Of a DNA stretch of 64,000 nucleotides, positions 9,052-17,987 are shown piece by piece. The translations under genes and the position numbers were made by a program. The notes under the pieces are model-generated. The model made no database searches. It saw only the letters and a program-made list of their open reading frames with translations, and was not told where the DNA came from. Origin of the DNA: JAAXGI01 sp965206975 (lineage in GTDB: Bacteria > Gemmatimonadota > Gemmatimonadetes > Longimicrobiales > Gaopeijiaceae); assembly GCA_965206975.1 (NCBI GenBank), contig OZ242253.1:3224001-3288000 (forward strand), read 5' to 3'. How positions within the stretch are numbered: position 1 is the first letter of the stretch; every line of letters begins with the position of its first letter.

Positions 9052-9110
9052 ACGAAAGTGTATCGCCGTTTACTTTTCGTAGGATTTCGGTAAGGAAGGA
9101 ACTTTTCGTA
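9052..9110. promoter_or_regulatory. Repeated ACTTTTCGTA elements upstream of fic
   Basis: The 10-mer ACTTTTCGTA occurs at 9072-9081 and 9101-9110, with the related inverse ACGAAAGT at 9052-9059. Period and orientation resemble operator half-sites. The region lies in the 233-bp gap between the divergent fic gene and the integrase fragment. Function is inferred only from repetition. Confidence 0.25.
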
Positions 9111-9127
9111 ACGCTGCTGACGAAGTT

Positions 9128-9541
9128 TTGGAGGCGCGGGCGATGCGGACCCGGGAAGCGACCCAGCGGGAGAGAACGCGGATCCTCGATCAGGGGCTCG
9201 TGCCCACGTGGGGTAATCGGCCAGCCGCGGACATCACTCGGCGGGAGGTCGTCCACCTAGCCGAAAACATTGCCAAGCGAGGGGGCCCAATCGGCGTGAA
9301 TCGGACGCTGAGTCTCATACGACTGATCTTCAACGATGGGCTACGCAGAGGAGTTCAGACTCTGGAGGCCAATCCGGCACACCTCGTCGAGCCGCCGACC
9401 GAGGAAGTGGGACGGGACCGGCACCTGACTCGCAAAGATATCAAGGCCGTCTGGCAAGCGACCGAGGACGCGACTCCGGCAACCCGCGGTGTCTTCCGCC
9501 TCGCGCTACGGACGGGTCAGTGGATCGGCGAAGTTGGGTGA
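9128..9541 (+). pseudogene. Tyrosine-recombinase integrase, N-terminal part only
   Basis: The translation (137 residues from a TTG) matches the core-binding domain and the start of the catalytic domain of a phage-type integrase: WGNRPAADITRREVV, NRTLSLIRLIFNDGLRRG, and LTRKDIKAVW leading to FRLALRTGQ. The catalytic region breaks just after LRTGQWIGEVG, where GQR-GE is normally followed by the rest of the active site. The remaining Arg, His and Tyr residues are missing. It is a truncated remnant. Confidence 0.7.
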
Positions 9542-9727
9542 GCTGACGATGCGAATGGAGCTGGCGACAGAGCTTCTCGAAAAAAGGGGCACGAGGACGA
9601 GCTGAGGAAGCTCTTGAGGCGCGGAAGCGAGTGCATCACCGGGGGCGTCCATCAGACGCGCTCTTGTCCAGACCACTGGGACCGCTTCACTTGTCAGCAC
9701 CCGCCCCTTCGCGCTCGTAGTGAGAGA

Positions 9728-10393
9728 ATGACCACCTGCCGAGTCCATTCCAGCCTCACGGTCTCTATTTGTGCGTTGCTCTTGTCGGCGTGCGCCAGCT
9801 CCCAGGGGGCTTCGGTCCAAACGCCCCGCTTAACGAGCGAGATGACCCCGGCAGAGCTCGAGGCACTCTTCCGCGCCCGTGCGGACAGCGCTCTCGTGCG
9901 GGTGAGCGAGGCGGACGTCCAGTTCATGACCGGTATGATCAGCCATCACTCGCAGGCGCTCGTGATGTCGGGATTCGCTCCGGGCAGCGGCGCGAGCCCA
10001 CAGATCCGGACGCTGACAGCACGGATCGTCAACGCTCAGAAGGACGAGATCGCCCTGATGCAACGTTGGCTCCGAGATCGCGGGCGGCTGGTGCCCGAGG
10101 TGGACGACTCGGGCCAAGTGGACCACGCCATGGAGATGCCCGGGATGCTGAGCCCCGAGCAGATGGATGAGCTCGAGGCGGCAAGGGGTACCGAGTTCGA
10201 TCGGCTGTTCCTGACCGACATGATCCAACACCACGAAGGTGCCGTCATGATGGTGCACGAGCTGTTCGCCGGCGACGGAGCCGCACTGGACGATACCGCC
10301 TTCACGCTCGCCTCCAACATCCAGGTGGATCAAGTCACCGAAGTCGCCCGCATGCGGAGAATGCTTGAGGCAATGCCGGAGCCGAACCGCTGA
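9728..10393 (+). CDS. DUF305 lipoprotein
   Basis: A protein of about 221 residues with a lipoprotein signal (ICALLLSAC) and two DUF305 signatures rich in Met and His: FMTGMISHHSQAL and FLTDMIQHHEGAVMM. DUF305 proteins are extracytoplasmic helical bundles often linked to copper or other metal handling, though biochemical roles are unclear. The gene ends 3 nt before the start of the LVIVD-repeat gene, so the two form an operon. The start was chosen at the first Met preceding the signal peptide. Confidence 0.85.
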   Translation: MTTCRVHSSLTVSICALLLSACASSQGASVQTPRLTSEMTPAELEALFRARADSALVRVSEADVQFMTGMISHHSQALVMSGFAPGSGASPQIRTLTARIVNAQKDEIALMQRWLRDRGRLVPEVDDSGQVDHAMEMPGMLSPEQMDELEAARGTEFDRLFLTDMIQHHEGAVMMVHELFAGDGAALDDTAFTLASNIQVDQVTEVARMRRMLEAMPEPNR

Positions 10394-10396
10394 CCG

Positions 10397-12460
10397 ATGC
10401 ACGCTACCCGCTCGAGGAAACTTGCTATGACCTCCGTTGCCCTGTCGTCATGTGGGCCGTCGCGCCCGTCGGCTTGTCTCGCGAAGCTGTTCTTCCTGTC
10501 CCTCGGCCTGGTGTGGTTGGCCGCTTGCGCCGGTCAGAGCTCGCCGCCGGAGAGTGCCGCAGCCGCCGGCCCGGCAGCTGCATCGGCGGCGCTCCGGATC
10601 ACGCCGCCTGATCCAGATCCGCGCGTGGGCCTGGAGGCCGGGCTCTTCGATGCCGCAGAGGCAGCGTGGAACCTGCGGGTCGTCTCGAGCACGCCGCCAC
10701 CCGAGCCGTTCGTGGGCGTTACGAACTCGGATCTGGCCTTTTCGGGCGACTACGTGATCCAGGGCAACTACAACGGCTTCCAGATCTGGAACATCGACGA
10801 CCCAGTCCGGCCGGCGCCGGTAGCAACATACATCTGTCCTGCCTCACAGAGTGACGTCTCGGTATACAAGCACCTCCTGTTCGTCTCGGGTGAGGGCATG
10901 GGGGGTCGCCTCGACTGCGGCACGCAGGGGGTGCCCGACGCCATCAGCTCGGACCGCCTGAGGGGCATCCGCATCTTCGACATCAGCGATATCCGGAACC
11001 CGGAGTACGTCGCCAACGTGCAGACGTGCCGCGGGTCCCACACTCACACGGTGTTGGAGGCTCCGAATGATCCGGATAACGTCTACATCTACGTCTCCGG
11101 ATCGGCACCGGTACGCCCGGCCGAGGAGCTACCGGGCTGCTCGAGCGGGTTGCCCAATGAGGACCTAAACACGGCCCTATTCCGGATCGAGGTAATCCGC
11201 GTGCCGGTCGACAATCCCGCAGCGGCCGAGATCGTCACCTCGCCCCGGATCTTCGACGACCTCCCCGTTCCGCCGTCGCACGGCCTGTCCCCGGCGGACA
11301 TCGCAGAGCTCGAGGAGGCCCGGGCTCGCGGGGCGTTTATCGTGTCGTTCGGCCCTGGAGGCCAGGAGCAGGAGGTTCTTCCCGACGCGTTTGCTCAAGA
11401 TCTGCTCGACCAGATCATCCAGGCCCGAGGCGGCTCGGGAGCTCCGACCGCCGCCGACAGCACCGCCCTCCGCGCATACCTCCCGCAGCTCGTGGCGCAG
11501 ATGACCGGTCAAGGGGACGGCGGTCCGGAGTTCGGGCCCACTCAGTGCCACGACATCACGGTGTACCCCGCGGTCGGGCTGGCTGGCGGAGCTTGCGAGG
11601 GCTACGGGTTCCTGCTCGACATCAGCGATGCCGTCGATCCGAGGCGACTCGCGGCCGTGGCCGACTCGAACTTCGCCTACTGGCACTCCGCCACCTTCGA
11701 CAACGACGGGACGAAGATTGTGTTCACCGACGAGTGGGGCGGAGGTGGCTCCCCCAAGTGCCGTGATACTGATCCCACGGATTGGGGGGCGAACGCCATC
11801 TTCAGCATCGAGGGCGGCGAGATGGAGTTCGAGTCGTACTACAAAATGCCGGCGCCCCAGACCTCGCTGGAGAACTGCGTCGCACACAACGGCTCGCTGA
11901 TCCCGATCCCCGGACGTGACGTCATGGTCCAGGCGTGGTATCAGGGTGGAATCTCGATCTTCGACTGGACCGATCCGGCAAACGCTGTCGAGATCGCCTT
12001 CCACGATCGAGGCCCCGCCAACCCCGACCAGATGGACATGGCTGGAAGCTGGTCGGTCTACTGGTACAACGGCGTGCTTGTCAGCTCCGAGATCGCGCGC
12101 GGACTGGACATCTTCGAGCTCACGCCCAGCGAGGCGCTCTCACAGAATGAGATCGACGCCGCGCAGTCGGTTCGTCTGGAGTACCTGAACTCCCAGGGGC
12201 AGCAGCAATTCGAGTGGCCTCTCACCTTCGCCCTGGCAGGTGCTTACGTGGATCAGCTTGAGCGCTCCCGTTCGATGGGGCAGGGACGGATTGCCGAGTT
12301 GCGCAGCACGCTGAGCTCGGCGCAGCGCGCGCCGGGCGCGGAAGGGAGCAGTGCACTCAGGTCGCTCGCGCGTCAGCTGGACGGCGAGGCCGGACGGACC
12401 GGCGACCCCGCCAAGGTGAGAACACTGGCCGATACGGTGCGGGGGCTGGCCGGGAATTGA
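10397..12460 (+). CDS. LVIVD-repeat beta-propeller lipoprotein
   Basis: A 687-residue secreted protein with a lipobox (LAACAG) and repeated segments of the LVIVD type such as GFQIWNIDDPVRP, GIRIFDISDIRNPEY, GFLLDISDAVDPRRL and GISIFDWTDPANAVE. It also carries His-containing loops (GSHTHTV, YWHSATFD, CVAHNG). These propellers are extracytoplasmic and of unknown activity. It follows the DUF305 gene after 3 nt, suggesting a joint function. The C-terminal 100 residues are Ser/Arg-rich and helical. Confidence 0.8.
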   Translation: MHATRSRKLAMTSVALSSCGPSRPSACLAKLFFLSLGLVWLAACAGQSSPPESAAAAGPAAASAALRITPPDPDPRVGLEAGLFDAAEAAWNLRVVSSTPPPEPFVGVTNSDLAFSGDYVIQGNYNGFQIWNIDDPVRPAPVATYICPASQSDVSVYKHLLFVSGEGMGGRLDCGTQGVPDAISSDRLRGIRIFDISDIRNPEYVANVQTCRGSHTHTVLEAPNDPDNVYIYVSGSAPVRPAEELPGCSSGLPNEDLNTALFRIEVIRVPVDNPAAAEIVTSPRIFDDLPVPPSHGLSPADIAELEEARARGAFIVSFGPGGQEQEVLPDAFAQDLLDQIIQARGGSGAPTAADSTALRAYLPQLVAQMTGQGDGGPEFGPTQCHDITVYPAVGLAGGACEGYGFLLDISDAVDPRRLAAVADSNFAYWHSATFDNDGTKIVFTDEWGGGGSPKCRDTDPTDWGANAIFSIEGGEMEFESYYKMPAPQTSLENCVAHNGSLIPIPGRDVMVQAWYQGGISIFDWTDPANAVEIAFHDRGPANPDQMDMAGSWSVYWYNGVLVSSEIARGLDIFELTPSEALSQNEIDAAQSVRLEYLNSQGQQQFEWPLTFALAGAYVDQLERSRSMGQGRIAELRSTLSSAQRAPGAEGSSALRSLARQLDGEAGRTGDPAKVRTLADTVRGLAGN

Positions 12461-12733
12461 ATCGCAGCTCCCGGCCTGAGTGGTTTCGGACCGCGCGCGA
12501 CACAATTCGATGTTGGTGGCCGATGGGCTGCGGCGATGTGCCGAACAGAAGCATCAGATTGCGATTCAACCGGCGGTCGAACGCCATGACCTAGCTCGTG
12601 ACGACGATCATCACGAGGTCGCTATTGCGTCAGCGCTTCACGGCTGGGGCCGTGCGTCACCCTCACGTCCACCTTCGAGTCGTGGAATGCCTCGTATGCG
12701 GGCAGCGGGCGACATACGTACGTCGTGCGTTTC

Positions 12734-13333
12734 CTAGACATCCCAGCTAGAGGCATAGGCTCTGCCTCGAAGTGCCCGCATCAGATCCACCAGGACGTCG
12801 GCGGATCGTTCGATGCGGCTTGAGGCATCGTCGTTGATCCTGTCCGCATCCCAGTGCTGGTTGTGCACGTAAACGTGATACGGATTGATGATGCATTTGA
12901 AATCCAGGATCATCGAGGCCATAGCGGGCGCGAACCCCATGTAGCTAAGTGGCGATGCCGCCGAGGCAATGAACGTCACGATCTTATCGAAGAAGGCACC
13001 ACGAAGGGACTCGTCCGGTGGAGTAGAGCCGACGAACTCGATGAAGCGCTTCAGCTCAGCCGAGCATCCCCAGTTGTATATCGGGCTGGCCAGGACGACT
13101 GCCTCAGCATCGAGCACCATCCCGTGAAGACTTTTGTAGTCCGACGGTAGCACTGATGGGTTGTCGAAGCCCGGAAGGTCGTAGTCCTTGAGAGTGACAA
13201 ACGTTGCCGCGACCCCTCGCGTGACCAGCGCCTCAGCATAGTGCTGTGCGATCCTCTCACTACGGCTCTCGGGGTCAAGGCTCGCAGATACAATCAGTGC
13301 GCGCCCCGACTCACCTGGTTTCGTGGTGGACAC
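12734..13333 (-). CDS. NADPH-dependent FMN reductase-like flavoprotein
   Basis: Roughly 199 residues with the flavodoxin-like FMN-binding start ALIVSASLDPESRS, the loop DYDLPGFD, and the signature LASPIYNWGCSAELKRFIEFV typical of NAD(P)H-dependent FMN reductases. GTG 13333 is chosen as the start because the upstream in-frame extension is mobile-element remnant rather than part of this fold. No ribosome-binding site is obvious, so the start is uncertain. It converges on the LVIVD gene. Confidence 0.8.
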   Translation of the reverse strand: MSTTKPGESGRALIVSASLDPESRSERIAQHYAEALVTRGVAATFVTLKDYDLPGFDNPSVLPSDYKSLHGMVLDAEAVVLASPIYNWGCSAELKRFIEFVGSTPPDESLRGAFFDKIVTFIASAASPLSYMGFAPAMASMILDFKCIINPYHVYVHNQHWDADRINDDASSRIERSADVLVDLMRALRGRAYASSWDV

Positions 13334-13540
13334 TTCTACATCAAGCCCCGGCTGACCTCTGAATACCCCGAGTTCCAATGCCAACGCAAGATGCGGTATG
13401 ACACTCGTCGGGAGCGCAGGGCTGCGAAAGGCATATCGATACGCTCGGGGCCACACCAACGTCCCGCAAGTTTCGGAGGCTCCATCGAGCGAGATGACCC
13501 GGAGGCGGCATAGTCGTGGGGGTCGATTGACACCTCCAAC

Positions 13541-13636
13541 GAGCACGGCGAAGAAGGGTTCGGCAGGCCCGTCGTCATATGCATCCCCCACCGTACCCAT
13601 CGAAGCTCTGACACCCGCCTCCGGGCAGGTATGCCG
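13541..13636 (-). pseudogene. IS3-family OrfB (DDE) fragment
   Basis: The translated piece RHTCPEAGVRASMGTVGDAY continues as DDGPAEPFFAVL. It matches the end of the IS3/IS150 OrfB catalytic core (usual form EAGVRPSMGSVGD-YDN-xAESFFATL), including the catalytic Glu in AEPFF. Homology may extend upstream to about 13675 but fades. Nothing complete remains. The rest of 13334-13988 holds no gene I recognise. Confidence 0.6.
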
Positions 13637-13988
13637 CACGCGATCATCTACGAGGTGCTCACCCGCGTCGCCGCGGTCCTGCCGTAGACGTCGATGCGGG
13701 GTTCGATTGTATCGACGGCAATGTGATACCGGTCCGGCGACTTGAGGCCGGAGATCAGGGGGACACGTGGAACCTACTGGTATTACATAGGATATGCTGC
13801 GCGACCCAGCCGGGCATATCCTGACCTGCAAGAGACGCTCGATCGTGGTAGCCGCGCCACAGTCCCCTGTGGCAGCCCGTACTCGCGCGAATCGCCGGTG
13901 GCGGGGATCGGCCCCGGCACGTGCGGAGGCGCCGGCGCGTACATGCACCGGCACTCCCGGAACGAACGCTCGAAATGGAGGAGGACTC

Positions 13989-14936
13989 ATGTCGCGTCCC
14001 TGCAGAAGACGGATCGCCCCTCGATGGATCGTGGTCACCGCGCTCCTGGCCGGATGCGGCGCTGCTCCGGCCGCCGGGGCGCAGACCCGGGATGCGGCCG
14101 ACCGGCCCTTCACGGCGGGCGAGCCCCTCGACCTGTCGCCGAACGCCAGGACCTACGGCGGCTTTCGCTTCGCCGAGAGCATGGCCTACGACGAGGGCCG
14201 CGACCTGTACGTCGCCGTCAGCGCGGGGATCGCTCAGGACATCGTCCCAAACGACGGCTACATCTCGCTGGTCAACCCCGACGGCACGGCCCACACGCTG
14301 AAGTGGATCGGCGCCGACCGGAGCGGCCTGACGCTGAACCACCCGCTCGGGAGCGACATCGCAGGCGGCCTGCTCTACGTGGCCGACATCAACGTCGTAC
14401 GCTGGTTCGACATGGAAAGCGGCCAGCCGCGGGGTAGCGTCACCGTGGAGGACGCGCTCCGCTTCAACGACATCGAGGTCGCCGGGGACGGGACCATCTG
14501 GGCCACGCAGACCGGGACCGAGGAGAACGGCACCTGGCGCGTGTACCGGATCGAGCCGGAAGGCGACGCCTCAGTCGTCGTCGAGGGAGCGCCGCTTAAC
14601 CGGCCGAACGGCATCGCCTTCGATCCGGGCGGGAACATCGTCGTGGTGAACGTCAACGACAGCGCGGTGCTCACGTTCTCGCCCGACGGCGAGCTCGTCA
14701 GGACCGAGTACGCGGTGGACGGCGGCAACGATGGGCTCGTAGTCCTCGACGACGGCACGAAGTACGTGTCCAGCGTCCGGGCGGGCACCGTGTCGCGGAT
14801 CCGTCCGGGAGAGCCGGCCGAGGTCGTGGCGTCCGGCATCCCGAGCGCCGCCTCGATGGCCTACGACTCGAGGCGGAACCGGCTCCTGATCCCGATGAAC
14901 GACTGGAACGCCATCACCATCGTCGATCTCGACTGA
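13989..14936 (+). CDS. SMP-30/gluconolactonase-like secreted beta-propeller
   Basis: A 315-residue protein with a signal peptide (VVTALLAGCGAAPAAGAQ) and SMP-30/NHL-type blades: FAESMAYDEGRDLYVAV, ALRFNDIEVAGDGTIW, PLNRPNGIAFDPGGNIVV, NDGLVVLDDGTKYV and AASMAYDSRRNRLLIP. The family includes lactonases and strictosidine synthase-like proteins; metal-binding residues cannot be assigned with certainty. The start is supported by GGAGGA just before the ATG at 13989. It appears to be a single-gene unit converging on the serine hydrolase. Confidence 0.75.
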   Translation: MSRPCRRRIAPRWIVVTALLAGCGAAPAAGAQTRDAADRPFTAGEPLDLSPNARTYGGFRFAESMAYDEGRDLYVAVSAGIAQDIVPNDGYISLVNPDGTAHTLKWIGADRSGLTLNHPLGSDIAGGLLYVADINVVRWFDMESGQPRGSVTVEDALRFNDIEVAGDGTIWATQTGTEENGTWRVYRIEPEGDASVVVEGAPLNRPNGIAFDPGGNIVVVNVNDSAVLTFSPDGELVRTEYAVDGGNDGLVVLDDGTKYVSSVRAGTVSRIRPGEPAEVVASGIPSAASMAYDSRRNRLLIPMNDWNAITIVDLD

Positions 14937-14999
14937 GCTGGTCCGCAGACGGCTGTTCCGGGACGGCTAGCCCACGGTACTCCGGCGGAGGTCGGCCTG

Positions 15000-16556
15000 C
15001 TAGAGGGGGGGTACTGCCTCGAAGAGGAGCTCGAGCCCGGCCCGGAGCGCCTGCCCGCCCGCGCCCGCCCCGGTGTACTTCCCGATCCGGACGACCACGA
15101 TCCCGTGGGAGGGGATCATCGTGGTACTCTGGCCGCCCGCGCCCGACATCGCGTAGGAGCCTTCCGGGACCGGGAGGGAGAGCTGGCGGTTCACCCAGAT
15201 GTGCGCGCCTCCATAGGTGGGCCGTCCGTCCGCCACCCAAGCGGGCGCCGGCTCCGTCGCGTACTCGACGTAGCCCTCCGGGAGGATCCGCTCCCCCTCC
15301 CAGACGCCGTCCTGCAGGTAGAGGTTCCCGAGCCGGGCCCAGTCGCGCGCCGAAAGGAAGGCGTAGCCCTGTCCGAGATAGTTCCCGTAGATGTCCGTCT
15401 GGAAGTACGCGTCCCGGATCCCGATGCGATCGAAGAGGTGGCGCCAGGGGAAGGCGTGGTAGTCCTCGCCCCGCGCCTCCACGGCGAGGCGGACGAGATA
15501 GCTCGCGAGGATGGGGTCCGTGTTCCGGTAGCGGCCGACGGTGTTCGGTTCCCACTGGAGCGGCCGCGTCGCGGCCCACTCGTAGGAGTTCGTCGTCCCC
15601 GTGTAGAGGTAGAGGTGATCGGGATACCCGACGGAGGGATCGAAGTCCGGATCCTGGGGCGCCCGGATCCGGAGGCCGCTCGACATCCTCATGATGTCGC
15701 CGATCCGGATCGCCTGTCTGGGATCGCCCTCACCCTGCCATTCGGGGATCGGGGCCGGCTCGAAGAGCTCGTACGCGCCCTCCTCGATGAGGACCCCCAT
15801 GAGTGCCCCGGTGAGGCTCTTCGTCATCGACCAGCTTTCGAGCGGGGTATGGATGTCGACCTCGTCCGAGTATTGCTCGCCGAGGATCCGGCCCTCGCGC
15901 ATGACAACGAGCGCGAGGGTCCGCGCCTCCGGGGGGCCGAACGCCACTTCCAGCGCTTCCTCGACCCCGGCCATGTCGATCCCGGGGGGGAAGGGCTCGT
16001 CGGCAAGGACGTCTCCCATCGGCCACGGGGTGGACTCGGCGGGAGGCAGAGCGCTCTCGATGACCGACGGCGCGAAGCGGACCGAGTCCTCCCCGATCGC
16101 GTGGGCCACGCACCCCTGGCTCCCGTACCGCTTCGCGGTCCGCGTGACGCCATCGGGAAGGGTGAGGCTCACCATCTCCCGCTCGAAGTCCACGATCGTG
16201 TCGACGACGTGGTGGCGGTGCTCGAAGGGGGCGGAGAACCCGCCCACATTCGCCGCGGCGTCCTCGGGATCGAGCCCGGTCAGGAAGACGGCCGAGCAGA
16301 GGGTGTTCGCGAAGCCGGCAATGTGGTGATGGAGCGGATCCCCGGGGGGAAGCTCGTACGGGGTCTCGAGCTCGAGGGCGAGGCCCCGGGCCACGAGGGG
16401 TGATACCTCCTGGTCTTCCCCGGGAGGAGCCCCGCCTCCGCCGGAGGCGGGGCCGGAGTCGGTCCCGCACGCGAGGAGCGCGGCGGGGAGGAAAAGGACG
16501 AGCGTCCTTAGGCGCCTTGCCCACCCCCAGTTCGCGTCACCCCGCGCGCGGAGCAT
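15000..16556 (-). CDS. Serine hydrolase, beta-lactamase/PBP4-like fold, lipoprotein
   Basis: A protein of about 518 residues with a lipoprotein-like signal (LFLPAALLACGTD) and a class C beta-lactamase-type domain in the C-terminal two-thirds. SMTK in ESWSMTKSLTGALMGVL is the catalytic SxxK, and YRNTDPI provides the Tyr/Asn motif. These periplasmic enzymes are usually peptidases or esterases rather than true beta-lactamases. Start ATG 16556 overlaps the stop of the sulfurtransferase gene by one base (TGATG), so the two are cotranscribed. Confidence 0.85.
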   Translation of the reverse strand: MLRARGDANWGWARRLRTLVLFLPAALLACGTDSGPASGGGGAPPGEDQEVSPLVARGLALELETPYELPPGDPLHHHIAGFANTLCSAVFLTGLDPEDAAANVGGFSAPFEHRHHVVDTIVDFEREMVSLTLPDGVTRTAKRYGSQGCVAHAIGEDSVRFAPSVIESALPPAESTPWPMGDVLADEPFPPGIDMAGVEEALEVAFGPPEARTLALVVMREGRILGEQYSDEVDIHTPLESWSMTKSLTGALMGVLIEEGAYELFEPAPIPEWQGEGDPRQAIRIGDIMRMSSGLRIRAPQDPDFDPSVGYPDHLYLYTGTTNSYEWAATRPLQWEPNTVGRYRNTDPILASYLVRLAVEARGEDYHAFPWRHLFDRIGIRDAYFQTDIYGNYLGQGYAFLSARDWARLGNLYLQDGVWEGERILPEGYVEYATEPAPAWVADGRPTYGGAHIWVNRQLSLPVPEGSYAMSGAGGQSTTMIPSHGIVVVRIGKYTGAGAGGQALRAGLELLFEAVPPL

Positions 16557-17389
16557 CAGGCCCCCGTTTCGACCGGCACCGCGACCATCGAACCGTACTC
16601 GGTCCACGAGCCGTCGTAGTTCCGGACGTCCGAGTAGCCGAGGAGCTCCTTCAGGACGAACCAGGTATGGCTCGAGCGTTCCCCGATCCGGCAGTAGGCA
16701 ATGATCTCGCCGTCCACGACGCCGGTGTAGAGCTCCCGGAGCTCTTCCTCGCTCTTGAAGGTCCCGTCGTCGTTGGCCGCTTTCACCCACGGGATGTTGA
16801 GCGCGCCCGGGACGTGCCCCCCGACGTAAGGCTGCTCCTGGGGCAGGTGATCGGGTGCCAGCTTCTCGCCCGTGAACTCCTCGGGAGAGCGCACGTCCAC
16901 GAAGGTGGCGGCAGCGATGGAGGCGAGGACGTGGTCCCTGAGCGCGCGGAGCTCCGGGCGGCCGGGGGCCGTGATCTCGCACGCCGTCGGCGCGACCTCG
17001 GTCGGCGCGTCCGTCAGCTCGCGTCCCTCGAGCTCCCACTTCTTCCGGCCCCCGTTCAGGAGCTTCACCGCGTCGAAGCCCCGGTACTTGAGGAGCCAGT
17101 ACGCGTAGGCGGCGAACCAGTTGTTGTTGCCCCCGTAGAGGATGACCGTCGTACCGGGACCCACGCCCGCCTGGCCGAGGAGCTGGCCAAGACCCGCCTG
17201 GTCCTGGTAGTCGCGCCGCGTCGAATGCTGCAGGTCGTTCGTCCAGTCCCACCCGACGGCTCCCGGGATGTGGCCGGCGGCGTAGAGCGTCGTGTCCTCA
17301 TCGACCTCGATGGGCCGGATGTTCGGGTCGCCGAGATGCTCGGCGAGCCAGTCGGTGCTGACGAGTGCGTCGGGATTCGCGTACGACAT
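16556..17389 (-). CDS. Two-domain thiosulfate sulfurtransferase (rhodanese)
   Basis: A 277-residue protein with two rhodanese domains. The C-terminal one carries the active-site loop YCRIGERSSHTW with catalytic Cys, as in SseA/CysA-type thiosulfate sulfurtransferases. The N-terminal domain has LYGGNNNWFA instead, with no Cys, and is structural. The start is Met of MSYANPDALV at 17389; an upstream extension to 17500 is unlikely because it has no conserved sequence. It heads a two-gene leftward unit with the serine hydrolase. Confidence 0.88.
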   Translation of the reverse strand: MSYANPDALVSTDWLAEHLGDPNIRPIEVDEDTTLYAAGHIPGAVGWDWTNDLQHSTRRDYQDQAGLGQLLGQAGVGPGTTVILYGGNNNWFAAYAYWLLKYRGFDAVKLLNGGRKKWELEGRELTDAPTEVAPTACEITAPGRPELRALRDHVLASIAAATFVDVRSPEEFTGEKLAPDHLPQEQPYVGGHVPGALNIPWVKAANDDGTFKSEEELRELYTGVVDGEIIAYCRIGERSSHTWFVLKELLGYSDVRNYDGSWTEYGSMVAVPVETGA

Positions 17390-17610
17390 GGTGGCTGTGC
17401 TCCTGACAGTGATGATCGGAGGTCTGCTTCCTTGAATTGCAAGGGGCTGGTCCGTGGGCTGCCCGTCAATGAGCACCGCCGGAGTGGGCCCCAAGCGCAC
17501 GGAAGGCTCAACATATCAGATGCAATCCCGAGCATCCACTCTTTGAGGTGGTCCCGGTTTTTTGGACAGGTCGTCAAGGCGGATTCCAAGACGGAACAGG
17601 AGGCACCGAG

Positions 17611-17856
17611 ATGGCCAGAAAGAGACGGCGGCTCACGCCGGAGTTCAAGGTGCGGGCGGCGCTGGAAGCCCCGCGGGAGCACTACAGTGTGCAGGCGGTC
17701 GCCGCGCGGCACGAGCTTCACCCGAACCAGGTGAGGACGCGGAAGCGGCAGCTGCTCATCGGGCTGATGGGGATGGAGGCGACGTACCGCCGACCGCGCA
17801 CGAGCGTGGCGAATCTGGAGTACCGGATCTCTCTCTATCTGCTTCGCGGAATGTGA
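17611..17856 (+). pseudogene. IS3-family OrfA-OrfB in-frame deletion fusion
   Basis: The 81-residue ORF joins an OrfA N-terminus (RRLTPEFKVRAALEA, HTH RHELHPNQVRTRKRQLL) directly to an OrfB internal piece (GLMGMEATYRRPRTSV then YRISLYLLRGM), which normally lie several hundred bases apart. An internal deletion has therefore removed the end of OrfA and the start of OrfB; the DDE core is absent. A likely IS left end (TGGTCCCGGTTTTTTGGACA) lies about 60 bp upstream near 17549. Confidence 0.7.
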
Positions 17857-17987
17857 CTCCTCGTTTCATGAACCCGGATCCTGCTTTTCCGGACCAGAGG
17901 AGAACCGCCTAACACATTGTGTTTTAATGGGTTACACCCAATACCACCTCGAATCGGACGGCACCTGGGCTAGGCGGCGGGGCCTGC

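Noticed and set aside
13334..14113. 780-bp N-terminal extension of the FMN-reductase frame
   Set aside because: It runs through an IS3 OrfB remnant and the start of a divergent gene; the flavoprotein fold starts after 13333.
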